This document shows, in pieces, positions 26,228-33,798 of a DNA stretch of 64,000 bases. Position 1 is the first letter of the stretch, and each line of letters starts with the position of its first letter. Origin of the DNA: DATEDA01 sp963789885 (GTDB lineage Bacteria; Pseudomonadota; Gammaproteobacteria; Burkholderiales; SG8-39). The notes under the pieces are model-generated. The model did not search any database and was not told the origin of the DNA. It saw nothing but the letters and a program-made list of their open reading frames with translations. The DNA lies in assembly GCA_963789885.1 (NCBI GenBank), contig CAWBNB010000003.1, positions 310,001 to 374,000 of the forward strand. The letters run 5' to 3'. The position numbers and the translations under genes are program-made.

Positions 26228-27295
26228 TCATGCCAGGGCGGCACCGACCGGCGTCACCGAGCCGGCACCGCGGATCGAATAGCCCGCGAGGCCGCGCGCT
26301 GCCAGGCGCAACGGCTCGCCGGCAAGGCCCCGGCACAGCGCCTGTACGGCTTCGCTGCCGAGCCGGCGCGAGCGGAACGCCAGCCAATATATCTCACGTC
26401 GCACCGGGATGAAGTCGAGACCGAAGCGGTGTGCGGCCGCTTTCAGGCCGAAGGCCGCGTCGGCACGGCCGGCGGCTACGGTCGCTGCGACCGCGAGGTG
26501 GGTGAACTCCTCGGTCTCGTAGCCCCGGATCGCCCTTGGGGCGATGCTCGCGTCGCCGAGCAGCTGATCGATCAGCAGGCGCGTGCCCGATCCGCGCTGG
26601 CGGTTAACGAAACGGGCGTCCTTCGCCGCAACGTCTCCGAGCGAGCGCAGTCGCTTCGGGTTGCCGCGCCTCACCATGAGCCCCTGATCCCGCTCGGCGA
26701 AGCGAACCAGCACGTCGCGCCGCGGGTCGAGCAGCCGCCGCAGTGGCGCCATTGCGTCGCTGCCGGGAGGTGTGCCGGCGTGGAAGCCTGCGATGTCGGC
26801 CTCGCCGCGCGCCAGCGCGCCGAGGCTCTCCAGGCTGCCCTTGAACACGAGCTCGCCGACGATGCCTTCGGGCCGGGCCCAGTGGTCGCACAGCGCGGCG
26901 AGTAGGAGATCGTGGCTCGCGACGACCGCCAGCCCCCGGGCCGAGGCGCGCGGCGCGCGCTGCGGGCCGATATCGATCTCCAGCGCGGACTCGCGCAGCC
27001 GGCGGACCGCACGGGCGTCCGCGGCGACGAGTTGTTCCCCGGCGGCGCTGAGCCGCGTGCCACGCCCGCGCTGAAGCTCGACCAGCGGCACGCCCAGGGC
27101 CCGCCCGGTGTCGCTCAGGAGGCCCCACGCTGCGCGATACGAGAGCCCCACCTCCTGCGCCGCAGCACGCAGCGTAGCGTGTGCGCGGATCGCGGCGAGC
27201 AGCGGGGCGAGGCGGCGGTCGAAGGGCGGCGCGGCGCGTCCGACGGCGCGCCAGCTGATCTCGGGCTCGAGCCGTAAAGTTGCAGGCGACCGCAT
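26228..27295 (-). CDS. ModE/LysR-like regulator with periplasmic-binding-protein-like domain
   Basis: A 355-residue predicted regulator. Residues 20-85 form a winged helix as in ModE and LysR (IRAHATLRAAAQEVGLSYRAAWGLL), followed by a linker helix and, from about residue 120, a domain like TupA/ModA binding proteins (VVASHDLLLAALCDHW, FKGSLESLGALARGEADIAGFH, RQRGSGTRLLIDQLL, AAVAAGRADAAFGLKAAA). This architecture is used to sense oxyanions. It is divergent from tupBCA, so it probably controls tungstate uptake. The ATG at 27295 is preferred over one at 27346 because family similarity starts near there. A palindrome between the genes is a likely operator. Confidence 0.85.
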   Translation of the reverse strand: MRSPATLRLEPEISWRAVGRAAPPFDRRLAPLLAAIRAHATLRAAAQEVGLSYRAAWGLLSDTGRALGVPLVELQRGRGTRLSAAGEQLVAADARAVRRLRESALEIDIGPQRAPRASARGLAVVASHDLLLAALCDHWARPEGIVGELVFKGSLESLGALARGEADIAGFHAGTPPGSDAMAPLRRLLDPRRDVLVRFAERDQGLMVRRGNPKRLRSLGDVAAKDARFVNRQRGSGTRLLIDQLLGDASIAPRAIRGYETEEFTHLAVAATVAAGRADAAFGLKAAAHRFGLDFIPVRREIYWLAFRSRRLGSEAVQALCRGLAGEPLRLAARGLAGYSIRGAGSVTPVGAALA

Positions 27296-27344
27296 ATTTA
27301 GCTCGGCACGCGCGGGCGGGTACCATCCATTGCGATGGCTGTCC

Positions 27345-27366
27345 AATATGCAGATTTCAACATATT
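27345..27366. promoter_or_regulatory. palindromic operator candidate between regulator and tupBCA
   Basis: AATATG at 27345-27350 and CATATT at 27361-27366 form a perfect inverted repeat with a 10-base spacer in an AT-rich patch that stands out from the GC-rich surroundings. A further CATATT lies at 27293-27298, overlapping the regulator start. The position in the divergent promoter region, 47 bases ahead of tupB, fits a binding site for the neighbouring ModE-like protein; E. coli ModE sites are also AT-rich inverted repeats (TAT-type half-sites). Confidence 0.5.
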
Positions 27367-27412
27367 AGCCCGCGCCCGGTCGGGCACGCAATCAGCGCAT
27401 CGCTGAAGCGTC

Positions 27413-28117
27413 ATGGAGACGATCCTGCACGCCCTCCGCGACGCTGCCCGCCTCGTGGCGGCGTTCGATCCGAAGCTGGTCGAGATCGTCGCCCTGAGCC
27501 TCGAGGTCAGCCTCACCGCGGTCGTGCTCGCGACCGCGCTCGCCCTGCCGCTCGGGGCTGCGATCGGCGTTTCGAAGTTCCGCGGCCGGCAGACGGTCAT
27601 CGTCGTCCTGAACGCGCTGATGGGATTGCCGCCGGTCGTCGTCGGCCTGCTCGTCTACCTGCTCCTTTCGCGCGCCGGGCCGCTCGGCGAGATGGGGCTG
27701 CTCTTCACGCCCACGGCGATGGTGATCGCGCAGACGATCCTGATCCTGCCGATCATCGCCGCGCTCACGCGGCAGGCGGTCGAGGACGCCTGGCGCGAGT
27801 ACCAGGAACAGCTCCGGTCGCTCGGGGCGGGCGGCTGGAGCGCCGCGCACACGCTGGTGTGGGACATCCGCTTCTCGCTGCTGACCGCGGTGCTCGCCGG
27901 GCTCGGCCGCGCCGCGGCCGAGGTCGGCGCGGTAATGATCGTCGGCGGCAACATCGACGGTGTCACGCGGGTGATGACGACCGCGATCGCGCTCGAGACG
28001 AGCAAGGGCGATCTCGCGCTTGCACTCGGACTGGGCGTCATCCTCGTGACGCTCGTGCTCGTACTGAACGCGGCAGCGTACACGCTCAAGGAAGCCGCCC
28101 AGCGGCGCTACGGGTGA
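27413..28117 (+). CDS. tupB: tungstate ABC transporter permease TupB
   Basis: A 234-residue inner-membrane permease with five predicted helices. The MetI-like coupling motif EYQEQLRSLGAGGWSAAHTL is in the usual cytoplasmic loop, and EVGAVMIVGGNIDGVTRVMTTAI is characteristic of Tup-type permeases. It is the first gene of the rightward operon tupB-tupC-tupA, divergent from a ModE-like regulator. Assignment to tungstate rests on the family resemblance of all three subunits; a molybdate role cannot be excluded. Confidence 0.9.
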   Translation: METILHALRDAARLVAAFDPKLVEIVALSLEVSLTAVVLATALALPLGAAIGVSKFRGRQTVIVVLNALMGLPPVVVGLLVYLLLSRAGPLGEMGLLFTPTAMVIAQTILILPIIAALTRQAVEDAWREYQEQLRSLGAGGWSAAHTLVWDIRFSLLTAVLAGLGRAAAEVGAVMIVGGNIDGVTRVMTTAIALETSKGDLALALGLGVILVTLVLVLNAAAYTLKEAAQRRYG

Positions 28118-28124
28118 CGAACCG

Positions 28125-28853
28125 ATGCGCGCGCCGACATCGATCCTGCCGTTGCGACTGCACGACGTCTCGTTCGTTGCCGGCGAGCGCCCGATCGTCG
28201 ATCGGATCTCGCTCGTGCTCGACGCCGGCCCCCGGACCGTCATTCTCGGGCCGAACGGCGCCGGGAAGAGCGTGCTCATGCGCCTCTGTCACGGTCTCCT
28301 GGCACCGACGTCCGGCCGCATCGAGTGGGCGTCGCGCGAGCGGCCGGGCGAACGGCGTCGCCAGGCGATGGTCTTCCAGCGGCCGGTGATGCTCAGGCGA
28401 TCGGCGATCGCGAACGTCGAGTACGCGCTCGGGCTCGCCGGAGTCCTCGCGGTCGAGCGCACGCGCCAGGCGCGCGATGCGCTTGGCAGCGTCGGGCTCG
28501 GGCACCTTGCGGAACGGTCGGCGCGCGTGCTGTCCGGTGGCGAGCAGCAGCGCCTCGCGCTCGCACGCGCGTGGGCGCTACGACCCGAAGTGCTGTTCCT
28601 CGACGAGCCCACCGCGAGCCTCGATCCAGGTGCGAGCGCCGAGGTCGAGCGGATCATCCAGGCGATCCACGCCGCGGGCACCAAGATCGTGATGTGCACC
28701 CACAACCTCGGCCAGGCCCGCCGCCTCGGCGACGAGATCCTGTTCCTGCACCAGGGCCGCCTCGCGGAGCGCGCGGCCGTGGATCGCTTCTTCGACCAGC
28801 CGGCGTCCCCGGAGGCGCAGGCGTTCATCAAAGGAGAACTCCCATGGACCTGA
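28125..28853 (+). CDS. tupC: tungstate ABC transporter ATPase TupC
   Basis: A 242-residue ATPase. Walker A GPNGAGKS is near residues 47-54, the Q-loop VFQRP, signature LSGGEQQRLALARAW, Walker B VLFLDEPTASLD and the H-loop CTHNLGQAR. It lies 7 bases after tupB and overlaps tupA by ten bases. Compared with ModC it lacks the C-terminal TOBE regulatory domain, which is normal for TupC; the separate Mop protein downstream carries that fold. Confidence 0.9.
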   Translation: MRAPTSILPLRLHDVSFVAGERPIVDRISLVLDAGPRTVILGPNGAGKSVLMRLCHGLLAPTSGRIEWASRERPGERRRQAMVFQRPVMLRRSAIANVEYALGLAGVLAVERTRQARDALGSVGLGHLAERSARVLSGGEQQRLALARAWALRPEVLFLDEPTASLDPGASAEVERIIQAIHAAGTKIVMCTHNLGQARRLGDEILFLHQGRLAERAAVDRFFDQPASPEAQAFIKGELPWT

Positions 28854-29665
28854 AACGACGGATCGTGCTCGCGGCCGCGCTCGCGGCCGCCGCTCTGCCG
28901 CTCGCGGCACAGGAGAAGTTCATCATCGTCGCGTCGACGACCTCCACCGAGCAGTCGGGACTCTTCGGTTACCTGCTGCCGATCTTCGAGAAGCAGACCG
29001 GGATCAAGGTGCGCGTGGTCGCGCTCGGCACCGGGCAGGCGCTCGACCTCGGCCGGCGCGGCGACGCCGACGTCGTGTTCGTGCACGACCCGGCGGCGGA
29101 GAGGAAGTTCCTCGACGAGGGCGCGGGGGTCAACTACAAGCAGGTGATGTACAACGACTTCGTGATCATCGGTCCGAAGTCGGATCCGGCGCGGATCGCA
29201 GGTGGCAAGGACGTGCTCGCCGCGCTGAAGAAGGTCGAGTCCGCCAAGGCGCCATTCGTCTCGCGCGCCGACAAGAGCGGCACGCACGCCGCGGAGCTGC
29301 GCTACTGGAAGGCGGCGGGCGTCGACATCGACTCGCAGAAGGGACCCTGGTACAAGGAGACAGGGTCGGGGATGGGGCCGGCGCTCAACACCGCGTCGTC
29401 GATGAACGCCTACATTCTCGCCGACCGCGGTACGTGGCTCGCGTTCAAGAACCGCGGCGACCTCGCGATTCTCGTCGAGGGCGATCAGAAGCTCTTCAAC
29501 CAGTACGGGATCATGCTCGTCAACCCGGCGAAGCACCCGCACGTCAAGAAAGACCTCGGGAACGCGTTCATCAACTGGGTCGTATCGCCCGCGGGGCAGA
29601 AGGCGATCTCCGACTACAAGGTCGGTGGCGAGCAGCTCTTCTTCCCGAACTACAAGGCCGGCTGA
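28844..29665 (+). CDS. tupA: tungstate-binding periplasmic protein TupA
   Basis: A 273-residue binding protein with a signal peptide (residues 1-22, ending LAAQEK). The oxyanion-binding motif STTSTEQSGLFGYLLP directly after the signal, VALGTGQALDLGRRGDADVVFVH, FVSRADKSGTHAAELRYW and ETGSGMGPALNTAS are hallmarks of TupA. AAGGAGAA at about 28830-28837 is a strong ribosome-binding site and lies inside tupC, whose end overlaps by ten bases. TupA binds tungstate with very high affinity in characterised members, which suggests a tungsten-using enzyme, most simply the formate dehydrogenase of this window. Confidence 0.92.
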   Translation: MDLKRRIVLAAALAAAALPLAAQEKFIIVASTTSTEQSGLFGYLLPIFEKQTGIKVRVVALGTGQALDLGRRGDADVVFVHDPAAERKFLDEGAGVNYKQVMYNDFVIIGPKSDPARIAGGKDVLAALKKVESAKAPFVSRADKSGTHAAELRYWKAAGVDIDSQKGPWYKETGSGMGPALNTASSMNAYILADRGTWLAFKNRGDLAILVEGDQKLFNQYGIMLVNPAKHPHVKKDLGNAFINWVVSPAGQKAISDYKVGGEQLFFPNYKAG

Positions 29666-29721
29666 CCCGGAGCCTCGTGTCCGACCCGGGGTGCCCCCAT
29701 GCAAACTTTGGAGGACCCAGA

Positions 29722-29928
29722 ATGAAACTTAGCGCACGGAACGTAATCGCCGGAACCGTCAAGGCGGTGAATCGCGGTCAGACCACCGCGCACGTCAAGA
29801 TCGACATCGGCGGCGGCAACACGATCACCGCGTCGATCACCGTCGAGGCCGTCGACGACCTCGCGCTCAAGGCCGGCGACAAGGTGTCGGCGATCATCAA
29901 GGCGTCCGAGGTGATCGTCGGCAAGTAG
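29722..29928 (+). CDS. mop: molybdopterin-binding (TOBE/Mop) protein
   Basis: A 68-residue single-domain TOBE protein (molbindin): LSARNVIAGTVKAVNRGQTTAHVKIDIGGG and AGDKVSAIIKASEVIVGK match the family. Such proteins assemble into hexamers that store or buffer molybdate or tungstate in the cytoplasm. It lies 56 bases after tupA with GGAGGACCCAGA ahead of its ATG, and 9 bases before the next transporter gene, so it belongs to the oxyanion-uptake operon. Confidence 0.92.
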   Translation: MKLSARNVIAGTVKAVNRGQTTAHVKIDIGGGNTITASITVEAVDDLALKAGDKVSAIIKASEVIVGK

Positions 29929-29937
29929 GTTCGGTCC

Positions 29938-30987
29938 ATGCGATCGCGTCGCGCGTTCCTCGCCGGCACGGCCGCGCTCGCGCTGGCACCGTCGCTCGCG
30001 CGAGCGCAGGGGACGCGCACGGTCACCGACGATACGGGGCGTCGCGCCGAGGTCCCGGCGAAGGTCGCGCGCGTCTACGCGGCGGGTCCCCCTGCGTCGA
30101 TGCTCGTGTTCGCGCTCGCGCCGGACAAGGTGCTCGGCTGGACGTCGCCGTTCCGCCCGGAGGAGCGCCCGTTCATCCCCGCGAGATACGCGAACCTTCC
30201 GACGCTCGGCCGGCTGACCGGGCGCGGGAACACCGCGAACGTCGAAGTGGTGCTCGCGGCGAAGCCCGATCTCATCGTCGACTACGGCTCGGTGCGCGAG
30301 ACCTTCGTCTCGCTCGCCGACCGGGTGCAGGCGCAGACCGGCATCCCGTACCTCCTGCTCGACGGTGCCTTCGACCGGATTCCGCAATCGCTGCGCCGGC
30401 TCGGGGAGATCGTCGGCGAGCCGGCGCGCGGCGAGGAGTGGGCGCGCTACGCGCAGGGCGTCCTCGACGACGTCGCGGCCCGCGTCGCCAGAGTCCCGCC
30501 CGAGCGCCGCCCCCGCGTGTACTACGGCCGCGGGCCGCGCGGACTCGACACCGGTCTCGGCGGGTCGATCAACATGGAGTCGATCGAGCGGATGGGCGCG
30601 ACGAACGTCGCGGCGGCGCTCGGCAAGGGCGGGCTCGTCCAGGTCTCCGTCGAACAGGTGCTCGCCTGGAATCCGGACGCCGTTGTCACCATCGACCGGA
30701 CGTTCTACGCGAACGTCCGGCGCGATCCGCTGTGGCAGGGGCTCGAGGCGGTGCGGGCAGGGCGGGTCTACCTCTCGCCCAACGTCCCCTACGGCTGGAT
30801 CGACTTCCCGCCGTCGATCAACCGGCTGGTCGGCCTGCGCTGGCTCGGCCGGTGCCTGTACCCCGAAGCGTTCCGCGAGGATCTGCGGCCGTTCGTCCGC
30901 GACTTCTACACTCGCGCCTACCACCAGACGCCGACGCCCGAGCAGCTCGACGCGCTCGTGCAGACGGCCGAGCCGCGACGGGACTGA
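29938..30987 (+). CDS. FecB/BtuF-type periplasmic binding protein, possibly MolA-like (molybdate/tungstate)
   Basis: A 349-residue exported binding protein with a Tat-like leader (MRSRRAFLAGTAALALAPSLARA). The two-lobed FecB fold is seen in ARVYAAGPPASMLVFALAPDKVLGW, NVEVVLAAKPDLIVDYG and QVLAWNPDAVVTIDRTF. This class usually binds haem, siderophores or cobalamin, but Haemophilus MolA shows that members can bind molybdate and tungstate. Here the gene is inside a Mo/W cluster, 9 bases after mop, with its permease and ATPase following. The oxyanion role is therefore an inference from context; iron or cobalamin uptake remains possible. Confidence 0.82.
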   Translation: MRSRRAFLAGTAALALAPSLARAQGTRTVTDDTGRRAEVPAKVARVYAAGPPASMLVFALAPDKVLGWTSPFRPEERPFIPARYANLPTLGRLTGRGNTANVEVVLAAKPDLIVDYGSVRETFVSLADRVQAQTGIPYLLLDGAFDRIPQSLRRLGEIVGEPARGEEWARYAQGVLDDVAARVARVPPERRPRVYYGRGPRGLDTGLGGSINMESIERMGATNVAAALGKGGLVQVSVEQVLAWNPDAVVTIDRTFYANVRRDPLWQGLEAVRAGRVYLSPNVPYGWIDFPPSINRLVGLRWLGRCLYPEAFREDLRPFVRDFYTRAYHQTPTPEQLDALVQTAEPRRD

Positions 30988-30989
30988 CC

Positions 30990-32000
30990 ATGCGAAGGAC
31001 GGGGCTCGCGATCGCGGGCGCGATCGCGCTCCTCACGGTGCTTGTGGTCGGCGCATTCGCGGTCGGGCGCTACCCGGTGAGTCCGGGCGAGCTGGTGGGG
31101 GTGATGCAATCGAAGCTCTTCGGCACCGCGCACGGACTGCCGGCGACCGTCGAGACGGTCGTGTTCGGCATTCGCGGCCCGCGCATCCTCGCCGCGCTGC
31201 TCGTGGGCGCCGCGCTTGCCGCCTCGGGTGCCGCGTACCAGGGACTGTTCCGCAACCCGCTCGTTTCCCCCGACATCCTGGGCGTTTCGGCCGGGGCCGC
31301 GTTCGGCGCAGTGCTCGGCATCTTCCTGTCGCTCGACGTCTGGGCGATCCAGGGGCTCGCATTCGTGTTCGGCCTGGCCGCGGTTGCGGCGGCCTACGCG
31401 ATCGCGGCGAGCCTGCGCGGCCACGACCCGATCCTCGTTCTCGTGCTCGCCGGTGTCGTGCTCGGCGCGCTGCTCGGCGCCTGCATCGCGCTCGTGAAGT
31501 ACCTTGCCGATCCGTACAACCAGCTGCCGGCGATCACGTACTGGCTGCTCGGGAGTCTCGCGGCGACGAATCCCAGCGACGTGCGCTCGACCCTGCTGCC
31601 GGTGCTCGCGGGCCTCGTCGTGCTGTGGCTGCTGCGCTGGCGGATCACGGTCCTTTCGCTCGGCGACGAGGAGGCCGCGTCGCTCGGCATCCGCGCCGGT
31701 CGCATCCGCGCGATCGTGATCGCCGCGGCGACGCTCGTCACCGCCGCGGTCGTCTCGATCTCGGGGATCATCGGCTGGATCGGCCTCATCGTGCCGCACG
31801 TCGCACGCCTGCTGGTCGGCCCGGACTTCCGCCGACTGCTGCCGGTGGCCGTGCTGCTCGGTGCCGGCTTCCTCCTGGGGGTCGACACGCTGGCGCGGAC
31901 GGCGGCGCGGATCGAGATCCCGCTCGGCGTGCTCACCGCGTTCGTCGGCACGCCGCTCTTTCTCTGGCTGCTCGCGACTGCACGCAGGAGCTGGCAATGA
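30990..32000 (+). CDS. FecCD/BtuC-type ABC permease, possibly MolB-like
   Basis: A 336-residue permease with about ten helices of the FecCD family. Characteristic phrases are GIRGPRILAALLVGAALAASGAAYQGLFRNPLVSPDILGVSAGAAFGA, YWLLGSLAATN and GWIGLIVPHVARLLVGPDFRRLLP, which ends in the coupling loop touching the ATPase. It starts two bases after the binding-protein stop and overlaps the ATPase gene by four bases, so the three genes form one coupled importer. The substrate is inferred from the surrounding Mo/W genes. Confidence 0.88.
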   Translation: MRRTGLAIAGAIALLTVLVVGAFAVGRYPVSPGELVGVMQSKLFGTAHGLPATVETVVFGIRGPRILAALLVGAALAASGAAYQGLFRNPLVSPDILGVSAGAAFGAVLGIFLSLDVWAIQGLAFVFGLAAVAAAYAIAASLRGHDPILVLVLAGVVLGALLGACIALVKYLADPYNQLPAITYWLLGSLAATNPSDVRSTLLPVLAGLVVLWLLRWRITVLSLGDEEAASLGIRAGRIRAIVIAAATLVTAAVVSISGIIGWIGLIVPHVARLLVGPDFRRLLPVAVLLGAGFLLGVDTLARTAARIEIPLGVLTAFVGTPLFLWLLATARRSWQ

Positions 32001-32788
32001 AGCTCGAGGCGCACGGGCTCGCGTTCGGGTATCGCCGGCATCCGGTGGGCCGGGACGTCTCGCTCGCCCTCGCGGCGGGCGAGATCATGTGCCTGCTCGG
32101 GCCCAACGGCGGCGGCAAGACGACGCTCTTCCGGACGCTCCTCGGTCTGCTGCCGGCGCAGGGCGGAACCGTGACGCTCGACGGCGTCGACCTCCACGCG
32201 CTCCCGCGCCGGGAGGTGGCCAAGCGCATCGCGTACGTGCCGCAGGCGCACGTCGGCTACTTTCCGTTCATGGTCCGCGACGTGGTGCTCATGGGGCGGA
32301 CCGCTCATCTCGCGGCGTTCGCGGGACCGTCGCGGCGGGATCGCGAGCTCGCCGAGGAGGCCCTCGCGCGCCTTGGGCTCGCGCGGCTGGCCGGCGCGAT
32401 CTATACGCAGATCTCCGGCGGCGAGCGGCAGCTCACGCTGATCGCGCGTGCCCTCGCGCAGGCGGCACCGCTGCTCGTGATGGACGAGCCGACGGCCAGC
32501 CTCGACTTCGGGAACCAGGTGCGCGTGCTCGACCAGGTGACCGCGCTCGCGCGCTCGGGCATCGGGGTGCTACTGTCGACGCATGATCCGGACCAGGCGT
32601 TCCAGTGCGCCGACCGAGTTGCGCTGCTGAGCGGGGGAGAGCTGATGGCGCACGGCTCGCCAGGCGAAGTGCTGACCCGGGAGCGGCTGCGGGAGCTCTA
32701 CGGCGTCGACGTGGAGGTGGCCGGGGCGTCGCTGTCCGACGGGACGCGCCGACGGGTATGCCTGCCGGTGGGCCGAAGGCCCGTATGA
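31997..32788 (+). CDS. FecE/BtuD-type ABC ATPase, possibly MolC-like
   Basis: A 263-residue ATPase. Walker A GPNGGGKT is near residues 36-43; YVPQAH is the Q-loop, SGGERQLTLIARALAQ the signature, LLVMDEPTASLD Walker B and LSTHDPDQAF the H-loop. The DEPTASLDFGNQ sequence is typical for FecE-type ATPases. It overlaps the permease gene by four bases, and its TGA stop overlaps the ATG of the following GNAT gene. Confidence 0.88.
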   Translation: MKLEAHGLAFGYRRHPVGRDVSLALAAGEIMCLLGPNGGGKTTLFRTLLGLLPAQGGTVTLDGVDLHALPRREVAKRIAYVPQAHVGYFPFMVRDVVLMGRTAHLAAFAGPSRRDRELAEEALARLGLARLAGAIYTQISGGERQLTLIARALAQAAPLLVMDEPTASLDFGNQVRVLDQVTALARSGIGVLLSTHDPDQAFQCADRVALLSGGELMAHGSPGEVLTRERLRELYGVDVEVAGASLSDGTRRRVCLPVGRRPV

Positions 32789-33217
32789 AGGCGGCGCAGC
32801 CAGCCGACCTGCCGGCAATCCGCGGACTGCTCGCGGCGAGCGGGCTTACCGGCCCAGGACCTCACACCGGCGCACCTGAGCTCGTTCTGGATCCAACAGG
32901 ACGCGGCCGGGCTGCTAGGGGTCGTCGGGCTCGAGCCGCGTGGCCGCGCAGCGCTCGTCCGGTCGCTCGCCGTGCGCGCCGATGGGCGGGGCCGGGGAGT
33001 CGGCGGGGCCTTGCTCGCCCACGCCGAGTCCCAGGCCGGCGCGCTCGGCGTCGAAACCCTCTACCTCCTCACCACGACCGCCGAGCGGTTCTTCGCCGCA
33101 CGCGGCTACACGACGACGCCGCGCGACGCCGCCCCGCCGGAGATCCGCGCGACGGCCGAGTTCGCCGAGCTGTGTCCGGCGAGCTCGGTGTGCATGGCGA
33201 AGCGGGTCCGGCCCTAG
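32785..33217 (+). pseudogene. GNAT acetyltransferase resembling ArsN2, one frameshift
   Basis: Starts at ATG 32785, overlapping the previous stop. The first 23 or so codons (AQPADLPAIRGLLAASGL) are in one frame; near 32853 an extra base displaces the rest, which reads QDLTPAHLSSFWIQQ, GLLGVVGLEPRGRAALVRSLAV, then the acetyl-CoA loop RGRGVGGALL and ERFFAARGYTTTPRDAAPPEI, ending AELCPASSVCMAKRV. Removing one base gives 143 residues. The C-terminal pattern with LCPASS is typical of ArsN2-like acetyltransferases found in arsenic islands; no ars genes are nearby. Substrate is unknown. Confidence 0.75.
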
Positions 33218-33300
33218 CCGCCTGCTAGAATTCATCCTTTCCAATCAAGAGGTTTGACGAGGGCCGGCACAGGTGCGGGCCCGCGTTCCGTGCCCCGCGC

Positions 33301-33798
33301 ATGAAGGTGTTCGGCTTCGCCGGCTGGTCCGGCAGCGGCAAGACCACGCTGATCGAGCAGCTCATTCCGCGCTTTACCCGGGCGGGGCTCGCGGTGTCGC
33401 TCGTCAAGCACGCCCATCACAGCTTCGACGTCGACCAGCCGGGCAAGGACTCGTATCGCCATCGCGAAGCCGGCTGCAAGGAGGTCATGGTCAGCTCGGA
33501 GAAACGCTGGGTCATCCAGCACGAGCTGCGCGGCGATCCGGAACCCGGGCTCGAGCAGCAGATCGAACGGATGTCGCCGTGCGATCTGCTGCTGATCGAG
33601 GGCTACAAGCGCTATCCGATGCCGAAGCTCGAGGTCTACCGGGAGGCGAACGGCAAACCGCTCCTCCATCCGGAGGACCCGCACATCATTGGCGTTGCGG
33701 CCGACGTGCCGCTCCCGACGACCCTGCCGCAGTTCGCCCTCGACGCGTACGATCGAATCGCGGATTTCATCCTTGCGCGGAGCGAGATCAAACGATGA
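33301..33798 (+). CDS. mobB: molybdopterin-guanine dinucleotide biosynthesis protein MobB
   Basis: A 165-residue P-loop GTPase-like protein assisting MobA. Walker A GWSGSGKTTL is at residues 8-17; VKHAHHSFDVDQPGKDSYRHREAG and LLIEGYKRYPMPKLEVYR are the family motifs. It heads the cluster mobB-moeA-moaD-moaE in the same direction as the uptake genes, with 83 bases upstream that contain TAGAAT near 33228 but no clear -35. It overlaps moeA by four bases. Its partner mobA lies in the other cofactor operon at 13.5 kb. Confidence 0.94.
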   Translation: MKVFGFAGWSGSGKTTLIEQLIPRFTRAGLAVSLVKHAHHSFDVDQPGKDSYRHREAGCKEVMVSSEKRWVIQHELRGDPEPGLEQQIERMSPCDLLLIEGYKRYPMPKLEVYREANGKPLLHPEDPHIIGVAADVPLPTTLPQFALDAYDRIADFILARSEIKR

